Both the position numbers and the translations under genes were made by a program. Of a DNA stretch of 51,274 nt, positions 44,627 to 51,274 are shown one piece after another. Origin of the DNA: JAOUEA01 sp035249905. GTDB taxonomy: Bacteria; Actinomycetota; UBA4738; HRBIN12. Where the stretch lies: the NCBI GenBank assembly GCA_035249905.1, contig DATFFT010000024.1, positions 1 to 51,274 on the forward strand. The letters run 5' to 3'. Positions within the stretch are counted from its first letter, which is position 1. Each line of letters begins with the position of its first letter. The notes beneath the pieces are model-generated. The model did not search any database. It saw only the letters and a program-made list of their open reading frames with translations, and was not told where the DNA came from.

Positions 44627-45334
44627 ATGAGGCGAATCGCGTCGCTGTGGGTGGCATCGCTGGTCGGCATGTTGACCGCCGTCGGCCCGTTCGGTACCAC
44701 CGTCGCGACCGCCGGAGGTGGCGGAGGCGGGGCTCGTTGCACCATCACGGGCACGCCCGGGAACGACCTCCTGCGCGGAACGGGTGGCCGCAACGTGATC
44801 TGCGGTCTCGGCGGGAACGACGTGATCATCGCCGGACGAGGCAACGACATCGTTCGAGGCGGCCCCGGTCACGATCGCATCGAGGGTTGGCTCGGCAACG
44901 ACATCCTCAAGGGAGGGGGCGGTCGGGATCGGATCTACGGAGGCACGGGCACGGACCGCCTGAAAGGTGGCCCCAAGAAGGATCTGCTGCAGGGGAACAA
45001 GGGCAACGACATGCTGAGGGGCGGCCCCGGTCATGACCTGGTGCTCGGAGGGCTGAACGAGGACGTGATGCGCGGAGGTCCCCAAGGCGACGCGATGCGA
45101 GGGGCGAAAGGGAACGACCGCATCTACGGCGGGCCCGGCAAGGACAGGATCTCCGCAGGCCTCGGCGACGATCTCGCGATCGGTGGTCCCGACCGGGACC
45201 AGATCAGGGGCAGGGCCGGCAACGACACGCTGAACGCGGTCGACGGCGCGCCCGGAGACCTCGTTCGGGGTCAGCCCGGGAACGACACCTGCAAGTCCGA
45301 TCCGGGGGACAAGGTCAACACCTGCGAGCCGTGA
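44627..45334 (+). CDS. Secreted RTX-type calcium-binding repeat protein
   Basis: 235 residues from ATG 44627, preceded by AGGGGAGG. A signal peptide (RIASLWVASLVGMLTAVG) is followed by a Gly stretch and about 16 tandem nonapeptides of the hemolysin type, GGxGxDxLx (for example GGPGHDRIEG, GGTGTDRLKG, GGPGKDRISA). Such repeats form a beta-roll that folds on binding Ca2+. There is no catalytic domain, and the Sec-type signal replaces the type I secretion tail used by Gram-negative RTX proteins. Three cysteines near the N-terminus and C-terminus (CTITG, ICGLGG, TCKSD) might staple the roll. Partner and role are unknown. Confidence 0.85.
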   Translation: MRRIASLWVASLVGMLTAVGPFGTTVATAGGGGGGARCTITGTPGNDLLRGTGGRNVICGLGGNDVIIAGRGNDIVRGGPGHDRIEGWLGNDILKGGGGRDRIYGGTGTDRLKGGPKKDLLQGNKGNDMLRGGPGHDLVLGGLNEDVMRGGPQGDAMRGAKGNDRIYGGPGKDRISAGLGDDLAIGGPDRDQIRGRAGNDTLNAVDGAPGDLVRGQPGNDTCKSDPGDKVNTCEP

Positions 45335-45337
45335 TGC

Positions 45338-45366
45338 GCGGCTAGGGCCGCACGGGCGGAGCCCGT
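45338..45366. terminator. Twin hairpins between the RTX gene and lexA
   Basis: GCGGC/GCCGC (45338-45351, 4-base loop) is followed by ACGGGC/GCCCGT (45352-45366, 3-base loop). They lie between convergent genes, the second touching the lexA stop. A good bidirectional terminator candidate despite having no T tract. Confidence 0.5.
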
Positions 45367-45980
45367 CAGAGCTTCCTGAGTACGGCGACCACCTTGCCCA
45401 GGATGCGCCCGTCGGGCATCTCGAACGGGCTGAGCCCAGGGTTCTCGGGGATCAGCATCACGCGGGATCCGTCGTGGCCGAGGCGCTTGACCGTCGCCTC
45501 GTCCTCGGCAGGCCCCGGCAGGAGGGCGGCGACGATGTCGCCGTCGCGCGCATGGTCCTGGGACCGGACGACGACCACGTCGCCGTCGAGGATGCCTGCC
45601 TCGATCATCGAGTCGCCGACCACGTTCAAGGCGAAGTGGTCGTGGTCGCCGGCGTAGCTGGCGGGCAGGGCCAGGTGCTCCTCGACGTTCTCGTCGGCGA
45701 GCACAGGCGAGCCAGCCGCGATGCGCCCGACCAGCGGCACCGTGACGGCGTCGGCGCGAGGTTCGGACAGCGTCATCGCGCGGGGCTTGGTCGGGTCCTT
45801 GTGCAACAGTCCCTTGCGCTCGAGGTTCGCGAGCTGTGCGTGCACGCTCGATGACGACGTCAGGCCGACCGCTTCGCCGATCTCACGCACCGTCGGAGGG
45901 AAGCCGCGCTCTCGCACGGTCTCGGCGATGAACTCGAGGATCCGGTGCTGTCGCTGGGTGACTGCCGTCGTGTCGGACAT
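45366..45980 (-). CDS. lexA: SOS repressor LexA
   Basis: 204-residue transcriptional repressor of the SOS response. The winged-helix N-terminus has RERGFPPTVREIGEAVGLTSSSSVHAQL split across the recognition helix; self-cleavage falls at Ala 89-Gly 90 in RIAAGSPV, and the catalytic pair is Ser 124 (GDSMIEAGI) and Lys 165 (ATVKRL). ATG 45980 follows GGGAGG. It is divergent from the LysM gene, with three SOS boxes between them, so it represses itself. Confidence 0.97.
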   Translation of the reverse strand: MSDTTAVTQRQHRILEFIAETVRERGFPPTVREIGEAVGLTSSSSVHAQLANLERKGLLHKDPTKPRAMTLSEPRADAVTVPLVGRIAAGSPVLADENVEEHLALPASYAGDHDHFALNVVGDSMIEAGILDGDVVVVRSQDHARDGDIVAALLPGPAEDEATVKRLGHDGSRVMLIPENPGLSPFEMPDGRILGKVVAVLRKL

Positions 45981-46009
45981 GCTCGCTAGCCTCCCTCTGG
46001 ATGAGGACG

Positions 46010-46049
46010 ACGCTAACAGCCGAGCGCGACGTGCGCAAACATATGTTCG
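46010..46049 (-). promoter_or_regulatory. lexA promoter with SOS box A
   Basis: On the reverse strand, -35 TTGCGC (46033-46038) and -10 TAGCGT (46010-46015) are 17 bases apart. The near-consensus box CAAACATATGTTCG (46036-46049, one mismatch in one half-site) overlaps the -35, giving LexA autorepression. Transcription would start near 46003. Confidence 0.7.
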
Positions 46050-46058
46050 GAAGTCGCC

Positions 46059-46113
46059 TTGACATCGAACAGGCGTTCGGAGAGCATGGCGACATGCATC
46101 GAACGTACGTTCG
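46059..46113 (+). promoter_or_regulatory. divS-like promoter with SOS boxes B and C
   Basis: A perfect -35 TTGACA (46059-46064) is followed after 17 bases by a weak -10 GAGCAT (46082-46087). Perfect SOS box CGAACAGGCGTTCG (46066-46079) fills the spacer, and perfect box CGAACGTACGTTCG (46100-46113) lies in codons 3-7 of the gene. The predicted start of transcription falls on the ATG at 46094. Two LexA dimers here predict very tight repression. Confidence 0.8.
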
Positions 46114-46387
46114 CCGTCGGGTCGCGGCCCTCATCCTCGGCGTGATCCTCGTGCTGGCTGTCAGCGGGCCTATGGCCCGAGCGATCGGAGTCGTGCGCGA
46201 CGAGCCGGTGTTGCTGTCCGCGCGGACCTACGTCGTGCGGCCGGGCGACTCGCTCTGGACGATCGCCACGACGATCGCACCTGCACAGGACCCGCGCCGC
46301 GTGGTCCTCGAGCTCGATCGGGCGAACCCTGGCTCGACCGAGCGGCTCGTGCCCGGACAGGTGCTGTCCATCCCCGGCTCCGACTGA
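46094..46387 (+). CDS. SOS-controlled LysM protein, probable division suppressor (DivS/YneA/ChiZ-like)
   Basis: 97-residue membrane protein. A basic N-terminus (MHRTYVRRR) precedes a transmembrane helix (VAALILGVILVLAVSG) and one extracytoplasmic LysM domain (TYVVRPGDSLWTIATTI to LVPGQVLSIPG) that would bind peptidoglycan. The gene is divergent from lexA and precedes nrdR, the same position as divS in Corynebacterium, Rv2719c (ChiZ) in Mycobacterium and yneA in Bacillus; these SOS-induced proteins delay cell division. ATG 46094 is chosen from the promoter and box layout. The function is inferred from synteny, domain and LexA boxes. Confidence 0.82.
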   Translation: MHRTYVRRRVAALILGVILVLAVSGPMARAIGVVRDEPVLLSARTYVVRPGDSLWTIATTIAPAQDPRRVVLELDRANPGSTERLVPGQVLSIPGSD

Positions 46388-46428
46388 GGCCTGCTCGATC
46401 GTGCGCGAACCTCGCAGCAGATCCGCGT

Positions 46429-46480
46429 TGACGATGAGTGACTCGGTCGGTACGGTTCGCGCGGCCACAACATCTTGTGG
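46429..46480 (+). promoter_or_regulatory. nrdR promoter with NrdR box
   Basis: TTGACG (46429-46434) and TACGGT (46451-46456), 16 bases apart, form a promoter. The palindrome CCACAACATCTTGTGG (46465-46480) fits the 16-bp NrdR-box consensus at about 12 positions and overlaps the expected start of transcription. It suggests NrdR autoregulation; no clear second box was found at the usual distance. Confidence 0.6.
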
Positions 46481-46491
46481 CGTTCATCACG

Positions 46492-46968
46492 ATGCGATGC
46501 CCCTGGTGCGATGCGGACGACGACCGCGTCGTCGACTCCCGGCCCGCCGAGGGCGGCGCGGCCATCCGCCGGCGACGCGAATGCGCCGCGTGCTCTCGCC
46601 GGTACACGACGTTCGAGCGTATCGAAGACGTGGGTCTCGTCGTGGTGAAGCGCGACGGCACGCGGGAACCGTTCGACCGCGACAAGCTCGCGACCAGCAT
46701 CGGCAAGGCGCTCACCGACCGACCGGTCACCGCGGCGGAGGTCGGGATCATGGTCGATCGCATCCAGGGGCGGCTCCGGCGCCGGGGCCCCGAGGTGGCC
46801 TCGAGCGTCGTCGGTCAGGAGGTCCTCGCCGCCCTCCGACGCGCCGACGAGGTCGCGTACCTGCGATTCGCGTCGGTCTACAAGGAGTTCGAGGGGGTCG
46901 CCGACTTCGAGCGAGAGTTGGACTCGCTGCAGAAGAAGGAGCCCGCGAAGCGGCGTCGGGCCACCTGA
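46492..46968 (+). CDS. nrdR: Transcriptional repressor NrdR
   Basis: Nucleotide-sensing repressor of ribonucleotide reductase genes; 158 residues. The zinc ribbon has MRCPWC (Cys 3, 6) and CAACSRRYTTFE (Cys 31, 34), and an ATP-cone follows (VVKRDGTREPFDRDKLATSIGKAL). ATG 46492 gives the standard N-terminus. It sits between the LysM gene and nrdJ, its expected target, and both promoters carry NrdR boxes. Confidence 0.95.
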   Translation: MRCPWCDADDDRVVDSRPAEGGAAIRRRRECAACSRRYTTFERIEDVGLVVVKRDGTREPFDRDKLATSIGKALTDRPVTAAEVGIMVDRIQGRLRRRGPEVASSVVGQEVLAALRRADEVAYLRFASVYKEFEGVADFERELDSLQKKEPAKRRRAT

Positions 46969-47024
46969 GTCGACTGGGGCAGTTCGGTCACGAGTCACAT
47001 CCGGACGTTATCGCTCGAGCTGGG

Positions 47025-47072
47025 ATACTAGATGTTGTGCCCTGTGAGAAATCTTGGCACATCATGTTGACG
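47025..47072 (+). promoter_or_regulatory. Pair of NrdR boxes at the nrdJ promoter
   Basis: Box 1 is 47025-47040; its reverse complement GCACAACATCTAGTAT shares the core CACAACATCTNGT with the nrdR box. Box 2 is 47057-47072 (GCACATCATGTTGACG), weaker. They are 32 bases apart, about three helical turns, as known for NrdR site pairs. Box 2 covers the -35 TTGACG (47067-47072). Confidence 0.6.
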
Positions 47073-47095
47073 TCGGGATCGAGGCGGTTCACAAT
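47067..47095 (+). promoter_or_regulatory. nrdJ promoter
   Basis: -35 TTGACG (47067-47072) and -10 CACAAT (47090-47095) with a 17-base spacer. Transcription would start near 47102, giving a leader of about 89 bases to the GTG at 47191. No cobalamin riboswitch was recognised in this leader. Confidence 0.55.
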
Positions 47096-47133
47096 CACCG
47101 AGCGGTAATCACATGGGTGTGGTTTTCCCCGGA

Positions 47134-47154
47134 GCATCCACAGGTATTTCCACA
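47134..47154 (+). promoter_or_regulatory. Two DnaA-box-like repeats in the nrdJ leader
   Basis: GCATCCACA (47134-47142) and ATTTCCACA (47146-47154) each match the DnaA box TTATCCACA at seven of nine positions and are direct repeats 12 bases apart, each followed by GG. DnaA controls nrd genes in E. coli; the role here is speculative. Confidence 0.3.
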
Positions 47155-47190
47155 GGCGGTCACACTGCCGAGGTGAGGGAGGGTTTGCCG

Positions 47191-49926
47191 GTGGCGACGA
47201 AAGAGGGCGACGTCGAGGTCATCCGTGAAGGGTTGACCTTCTCGCGGTACTTCACGACCGAGGGCACACACCCGTTCGACGAGGTCGACTGGGAGATCCG
47301 CGACGCGGTGATCCCGAACTACAAGGAGGGCGGCAACGCCTTCGAGCAGCGCGACGTCGAGTTCCCCGCGTCGTGGTCGCAGAACGCCACCAACATCGTC
47401 GCCCAGAAGTACTTCCGCGGTCCCCTCGACACCCCCCAGCGTGAGTCCAGCGTCCGTCAGCTCGCCGGACGCGTCGTCGACACGATCACCCGGTGGGGCA
47501 AGAAGAACGGCTACTTCGCCACCGACGACGACGCGCAGGTGTTCGCCGAGGAGCTCACGCACCTGATCGTGACCCAGAAGGCGGCCTTCAACTCGCCCGT
47601 CTGGTTCAACGTCGGCGTGCCCGACACGCCCCAGCAGTGTTCGGCCTGCTTCATCCTGTCGGTCGACGACCACATGTCGTCGATCCTCAACTGGTACGTC
47701 GAGGAAGGCACGATCTTCAAGGGCGGGTCCGGCTCGGGCATCAACCTGTCGAAGATCCGCTCCTCGAAGGAGCCGCTCGCGGGCGGTGGCACGGCGAGTG
47801 GACCGGTGAGCTTCATGCGCGGCGCCGACGCGAGCGCCGGCACGATCAAGTCGGGCGGCAAGACCCGCCGAGCGGCGAAGATGGTGATCCTCAACGTCGA
47901 CCATCCCGACGTCGAGGACTTCATCTGGTGCAAGGCCCACGAGGAGCAGAAGGCTCGCGCGCTCCGCGACGCCGGATTCGACATGGACCTCGACGGCAGG
48001 GACAGCTACTCGGTCCAGTACCAGAACGCCAACAATTCCGTCCGCGTCACCGACGAGTTCATGCGTGCGTACGAGCAGGACCAGGACTGGAAGTTGAAGG
48101 CCGTCACCACCGACGAGACCGTGAGCACGGTGCGCGCTCGCGAGTTGATGCGTCAGATCGCCGACGCCGCCTGGCAGTGCGCCGATCCCGGCATGCAGTA
48201 CGACACGACGATCAACGAGTGGCACACGTGTCCCGCGTCGGGGCGCATCAACGGCTCGAACCCGTGCTCGGAGTACATGCACCTCGACGACTCCGCGTGC
48301 AACCTCGCGTCGTTGAACCTGCTCACGTTCCTCGGCGACGACGGGTCCTTCGACGTGGCGAGCTTCAAGCGTGCGGTCGAGATCGTGTTCACCGCGCAGG
48401 AGATCGTCGTGGGGGAATCCGACTACCCGACGGGGAAGATCGGCGAGAACGCGAGAGCGTACCGACAGCTCGGACTGGGATACGCGAACCTCGGGGCCTT
48501 GCTCATGGCGCGAGGCGTTCCCTACGACTCCGACGCCGGCCGAGCGTGGGCCGGCTCGATCACGGCCATCATGACCGGGCAGGCGTACCGCACGAGCGCG
48601 CGGATCGCCGAGGTGATGGGTCCGTTCGAAGGGTACGGGCCCAACGCCGACGCGATGATCCGCGTCATGAAGAAGCATCGTGCGGCAGCCGACGAGATCG
48701 ACGGTGATCTCGTGCCCGAGGCGATGCTGTCGGCGGCGAAGCAGTCGTGGGACGAGGCGGTGTCGCTCGGCGAGACGCACGGCTACCGCAACGCCCAGGC
48801 TTCGGTGCTGGCTCCGACCGGCACGATCGGGTTGATGATGGACTGCGACACGACGGGCATCGAGCCCGAGCTCGCGCTCGTCAAGACGAAGAAGCTGGTC
48901 GGCGGCGGCACGATGCAGTTCGTGAACCAGACCGTTCCTCGGGCGCTCGACAAGCTCGGGTACGGCGAGGACGAGATCGACGACATCGTGGGGTTCATCG
49001 CCGAGCACAACTCGGTCGTCGACGGGCCGCACCTGAAGGCCGAGCACTATCAGGTCTTCGACACCGCGATGGGCGCGCAGCCGATCCACTACATGGGCCA
49101 CGTGCGCATGATGGCCGCCGCCCAGCCGTTCATCTCGGGCGCGATCTCCAAGACGGTGAACATGCCCGAAGAAGCCTCGGTCGAAGAGGTCGAACAGCTC
49201 CTCGTCGAAAGTTGGAAGCTCGGCCTGAAGGCCGTGGCGATCTATCGCGACAACTGCAAGGTCGCGCAGCCGCTGTCGGCCGACAAGAAGCAGGCCGCCC
49301 GCGTCCCCGAACCCTCCGAGCTCGCCCATCCCGTTCGCAAGCGTCTGCCGATGTCGCGTCCGTCGACGACGACCTCGTTCCAGGTGGGCGACGCCGAGGG
49401 CTACATCACCGCCGGTTCCTACCCCGACGACGGGCTCGGAGAGATCTTCCTGAAGACGTCGAAGCAGGGGTCGACGCTCGCCGGTGTCATGGACGCGTTC
49501 GCGATCGCGGTCTCGATCGGGCTGCAGTACGGCGTGCCGCTCGAGACCTACGTCTCGAAGTTCATCAACACGAAGTTCGAGCCGAGCGGCATGACCAACG
49601 ACCCCGACATCCGTTTCGCCTCGTCGATGATCGACTACGTGTTCCGCCGCCTGGCGCTCGACTACCTCCCTCCCGAGACCCGAGAGGGCCTCGGCATCAA
49701 GACGATCGCCGAGCGCACCGAGATCGTGCAGAGCGAGGTGTCGGCACCGACCGAACCACCCGCGCTGCAGGAGCCGGCCCAGCCTCCGCGAACCATCGAG
49801 CTGGGCGAGAAGCCGACGGCCAAGGTGCTCGACGCACCGCTCTGTTACCAGTGCGGATCGAAGATGCAACCGTCCGGTTCGTGCTACGTCTGCACGAGCT
49901 GTGGCTCGACGAGCGGTTGCTCGTAG
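47191..49926 (+). CDS. nrdJ: Vitamin B12-dependent ribonucleotide reductase (class II)
   Basis: Makes deoxyribonucleotides with adenosylcobalamin as radical source, independent of oxygen; 911 residues. The active-site region NPCSEYMHLDDSACNLASLNL holds the catalytic Asn, Cys and Glu; ASVLAPTGTIGLMMDCDTTGIEP and GGSGSGINLSKIRSS are typical of actinobacterial NrdJ. The C-terminus is a Cys-rich ribbon (CYQCGSKM, CYVCTSCGSTSGC). GTG 47191 is preceded by AGGGAGGG; ATG 47113 would add 26 residues unlike the family. Coenzyme supply would come from the PduO enzyme encoded at 19.7 kb. Confidence 0.95.
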   Translation: MATKEGDVEVIREGLTFSRYFTTEGTHPFDEVDWEIRDAVIPNYKEGGNAFEQRDVEFPASWSQNATNIVAQKYFRGPLDTPQRESSVRQLAGRVVDTITRWGKKNGYFATDDDAQVFAEELTHLIVTQKAAFNSPVWFNVGVPDTPQQCSACFILSVDDHMSSILNWYVEEGTIFKGGSGSGINLSKIRSSKEPLAGGGTASGPVSFMRGADASAGTIKSGGKTRRAAKMVILNVDHPDVEDFIWCKAHEEQKARALRDAGFDMDLDGRDSYSVQYQNANNSVRVTDEFMRAYEQDQDWKLKAVTTDETVSTVRARELMRQIADAAWQCADPGMQYDTTINEWHTCPASGRINGSNPCSEYMHLDDSACNLASLNLLTFLGDDGSFDVASFKRAVEIVFTAQEIVVGESDYPTGKIGENARAYRQLGLGYANLGALLMARGVPYDSDAGRAWAGSITAIMTGQAYRTSARIAEVMGPFEGYGPNADAMIRVMKKHRAAADEIDGDLVPEAMLSAAKQSWDEAVSLGETHGYRNAQASVLAPTGTIGLMMDCDTTGIEPELALVKTKKLVGGGTMQFVNQTVPRALDKLGYGEDEIDDIVGFIAEHNSVVDGPHLKAEHYQVFDTAMGAQPIHYMGHVRMMAAAQPFISGAISKTVNMPEEASVEEVEQLLVESWKLGLKAVAIYRDNCKVAQPLSADKKQAARVPEPSELAHPVRKRLPMSRPSTTTSFQVGDAEGYITAGSYPDDGLGEIFLKTSKQGSTLAGVMDAFAIAVSIGLQYGVPLETYVSKFINTKFEPSGMTNDPDIRFASSMIDYVFRRLALDYLPPETREGLGIKTIAERTEIVQSEVSAPTEPPALQEPAQPPRTIELGEKPTAKVLDAPLCYQCGSKMQPSGSCYVCTSCGSTSGCS

Positions 49927-49982
49927 GTCGCAGAGCTCCGAGCTCCGGTCGGCCACGCTCACCGATCGACGTCGCCGGTCGG

Positions 49983-49988
49983 TAGCCT
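49983..49988 (+). promoter_or_regulatory. -10 element before the VOC/dut pair
   Basis: TAGCCT lies seven bases before ATG 49996, fitting a short-leader transcript for the VOC gene and dut. Confidence 0.35.
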
Positions 49989-49995
49989 GAGGGCG

Positions 49996-50379
49996 ATGAG
50001 TGACGGCGGGGGAGCACGGCTCGAGGGGTTGCACCACGTGCAGCTCGCGATGCCTCCGGGGGAGGAGGACGCGGCCGTGCGCTTCTACGGCGCGATCCTC
50101 GGGCTCACCCAGGTGCCGAAGCCACCCGACCTCGCTCCTCGTGGTGGGGTGTGGTTCCGCGACCAGGGCCTCGAGGTCCACCTGGGCATCGAGGAGCCGT
50201 TCACCCCGGCCGTGAAGGCGCACCCGGCGTTCCTGGTGCGCGACCTCGAGACGCTGCGTGAGCGCATCCAGGCAGCGGGGTATCGCGTGACCGACGACGT
50301 GCCGCTCGAGGGATACCATCGCTGTCACGTCCGCGATCCCTTCGGCAACCGGATCGAGCTGGTGGAGCCGAAGGCCTGA
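49996..50379 (+). CDS. VOC (glyoxalase-like) family protein
   Basis: 127-residue protein with one vicinal-oxygen-chelate module pair: GLHHVQLAMPPGEEDAAVRFYGAILGL at the N-terminus (read in two strands and a helix), VHLGIEEPF in the middle, and RCHVRDPFGNRIELVEP at the end with the usual metal-site Glu. VOC proteins include glyoxalase I, dioxygenases and drug-binding proteins; the exact reaction cannot be told. Its stop overlaps the dut start (TGATG), so the two are probably cotranscribed. Confidence 0.85.
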   Translation: MSDGGGARLEGLHHVQLAMPPGEEDAAVRFYGAILGLTQVPKPPDLAPRGGVWFRDQGLEVHLGIEEPFTPAVKAHPAFLVRDLETLRERIQAAGYRVTDDVPLEGYHRCHVRDPFGNRIELVEPKA

Positions 50380-50813
50380 TGGAGGTCCCTTTCCGTCGTC
50401 TCGACCCGAGCGCGGCGTTGCCGCAAGCTCAGCACCCCGGCGACGCCGGGCTCGACCTGCGGGCCAACGCCGACGTCGAGGTGCTGCCGGGCGAGCGCGT
50501 GATGATCGCGACCGGGGTCGCCGTCGCGATCCCCGACGGGCACGCCGGGCTGGTGCTGCCGAGGTCGGGACTCGCGTCGAAGCAGGGGCTCACCCTCGCG
50601 AACTCCCCGGGGCTGATCGACGCCGGGTACCGGGGCGAGGTGGTCGTCGCGGCCGTGAACCTCGACCGTACGGAGTCGGTGAAGGTGGCTCGGGGAGACC
50701 GCATCGCTCAACTCGTGGTCGTGGCGCTCCCTCAGGTCGAGCCCGCGTGGTCAGACGAACTTCCCGCATCAGCCCGAGGCGCGGACGGGTTCGGCTCGAC
50801 CGGCACGTCCTGA
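50379..50813 (+). CDS. dut: dUTP pyrophosphatase
   Basis: Hydrolyses dUTP to dUMP, preventing uracil in DNA and feeding dTMP synthesis; 144 residues. All five trimeric dUTPase motifs are present: GDAGLDL, PRSGLA, GLIDAGYRGEV, RGDRIAQLV and the C-terminal GADGFGSTG. The ATG overlaps the preceding stop. Its place near nrdJ groups it with deoxynucleotide supply. Confidence 0.97.
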   Translation: MEVPFRRLDPSAALPQAQHPGDAGLDLRANADVEVLPGERVMIATGVAVAIPDGHAGLVLPRSGLASKQGLTLANSPGLIDAGYRGEVVVAAVNLDRTESVKVARGDRIAQLVVVALPQVEPAWSDELPASARGADGFGSTGTS

Positions 50814-50838
50814 CCGCGGCCCCGGATCCAGTCTCCGG

Positions 50839-50867
50839 TTGAAGCTGCTGAGAGCCAGGGTTAGCAT
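50839..50867 (+). promoter_or_regulatory. Promoter of tRNA-Gly
   Basis: TTGAAG (50839-50844) and TAGCAT (50862-50867) with a 17-base spacer; transcription would begin near 50874, just before the tRNA. Confidence 0.55.
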
Positions 50868-50880
50868 TGACCCACACCAC

Positions 50881-50953
<73 letters not shown>

Positions 50954-51015
50954 CCGAAGATCCGCAGGTCGGGCTGAGTGGCCACCTTCCGTGTGAACTG
51001 GTCTAACCGAGGGGT

Positions 51016-51029
51016 GGAGGCGCGCCTCC
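51016..51029 (+). terminator. Palindrome downstream of tRNA-Gly
   Basis: The perfect palindrome GGAGGCGCGCCTCC can form a GGAGG/CCTCC stem with a 4-base loop, 62 bases after the tRNA, followed by TTGG. A possible terminator. The remaining sequence from 50954 to 51136 shows no gene. Confidence 0.35.
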
Positions 51030-51127
51030 TTGGTGTCCACATCCTCGGTGGGGTCGCTCATGGCCGAGGCAGCAGATGAGGTCACAGGATCGGGAGCGGC
51101 GGCCGGAGACGACCGACAGACCTCAAA

Positions 51128-51141
51128 GCTGAGCGCTCAGC
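51128..51141. terminator. Palindrome at the end of the TPR-like gene
   Basis: GCTGAGCGCTCAGC is a perfect 14-bp palindrome containing the reverse-strand stop codon (51137-51139). A possible terminator facing the tRNA-Gly unit. Confidence 0.35.
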
Positions 51142-51274
51142 CGCTTCCTCCCGACTTGCCGATCAGCGCCTCGAACGACGGATCGTCGCGGATCGCATCG
51201 AAGTCGGGGTCCTGACGTGCATCGGCGCGATGCTTCTCCGACGCCCCGACCGCACGTCGCAGATGCTCGATCGC
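51137..51274 (-). CDS. C-terminal end of a TPR-like protein (partial)
   Basis: Only the last 45 residues are in the window; the reading frame is open to the right edge. The sequence EHLRRAVGASEKHRADAR followed by QDPDFDAIRDDPSFEALIG fits the end of tetratricopeptide-repeat proteins, where a last helix and an R.DPDF..IRDDP.F motif are common. The protein ends in a flexible GKSGGSG. No further function can be given from this fragment. Confidence 0.6.
   Translation of the reverse strand, partial: AIEHLRRAVGASEKHRADARQDPDFDAIRDDPSFEALIGKSGGSG

Noticed and set aside
44740..45300. DNA tandem repeats suggesting a mobile or satellite element
   Set aside because: They encode RTX nonapeptides in frame within one secreted protein.
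46969..47190. Cobalamin riboswitch before nrdJ
   Set aside because: No B12-box-like conserved core or typical fold was found; NrdR boxes and a promoter explain the region better.
47095..50328. Long reverse frame opposite nrdJ
   Set aside because: It lies antisense to NrdJ, which has intact catalytic motifs; the reverse translation is Arg/His/Val-rich without domains.

Overview
This 51 kb window is a high-GC, gene-dense chromosome segment from a member of the Actinomycetota, probably a deep-branching or uncultured lineage. The lineage is inferred from gene order: infB-ylxP-rbfA-nrnA-truB, ribF-rpsO-pnp-pepR-dapB, dapA-rnj-ftsK, rodZ-like-cinA-thpR-recA-recX-rny, miaB-miaA-dapF, hflX, and lexA/divS-nrdR-nrdJ-dut. 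GTG starts are frequent, 4-nt GTGA/ATGA stop-start overlaps are very common, SOS boxes are of the CGAACN4GTTCG type, and many genes look leaderless. No phage, IS element, CRISPR array or plasmid gene was seen.

Layout. 0-4.3 kb: translation initiation and RNA maturation genes (infB, ylxP, rbfA, nrnA, truB). 4.3-11.1 kb: an accessory membrane island. It has two paralogous proteins that fuse a PAP2-like membrane domain to a protein-kinase-like domain, a YbhN/MprF-type flippase, a stand-alone PAP2 phosphatase, a small exported protein and an osmoprotectant-type binding lipoprotein. This is the best candidate here for an undescribed system. 11.2-17.9 kb: ribF, a DUF998 protein, rpsO-pnp, pepR, dapB. 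17.9-19.7 kb: a broken LysE-type exporter, a histidine phosphatase and two small exported proteins. 19.7-25.4 kb: pduO-type cobalamin adenosyltransferase, dapA, RNase J, FtsK. 25.4-27.0 kb: an unknown protein, a GNAT acetyltransferase and inorganic pyrophosphatase. 27.0-33.3 kb: rodZ-like, cinA, thpR, recA, recX, rny. 33.3-35.7 kb: a 796-residue coiled-coil protein. 35.8-43.5 kb: a tightly coupled run miaB, miaA, dapF, dapE, dapC, dapD, hflX. 43.5-45.3 kb: a SIS-domain protein and a secreted RTX-repeat protein. 45.4-51.3 kb: lexA, a divS/yneA-like LysM gene, nrdR, nrdJ, a VOC protein, dut, tRNA-Gly and the 3' end of a TPR-like gene.

How the genes work together. dapA, dapB, dapF, dapE, dapC and dapD together cover most of the succinylase route to meso-diaminopimelate and lysine. 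Three RNA-decay enzymes (PNPase, RNase J, RNase Y) lie within 20 kb. recA, recX, lexA and the LysM gene form an SOS module with four near-perfect LexA boxes sitting on recognisable promoters. The B12-dependent ribonucleotide reductase NrdJ, its repressor NrdR, dUTPase and a cobalamin adenosyltransferase form a nucleotide-supply set, with NrdR boxes before nrdR and nrdJ.

All assignments come from reading motifs and context by eye; no database search was possible.
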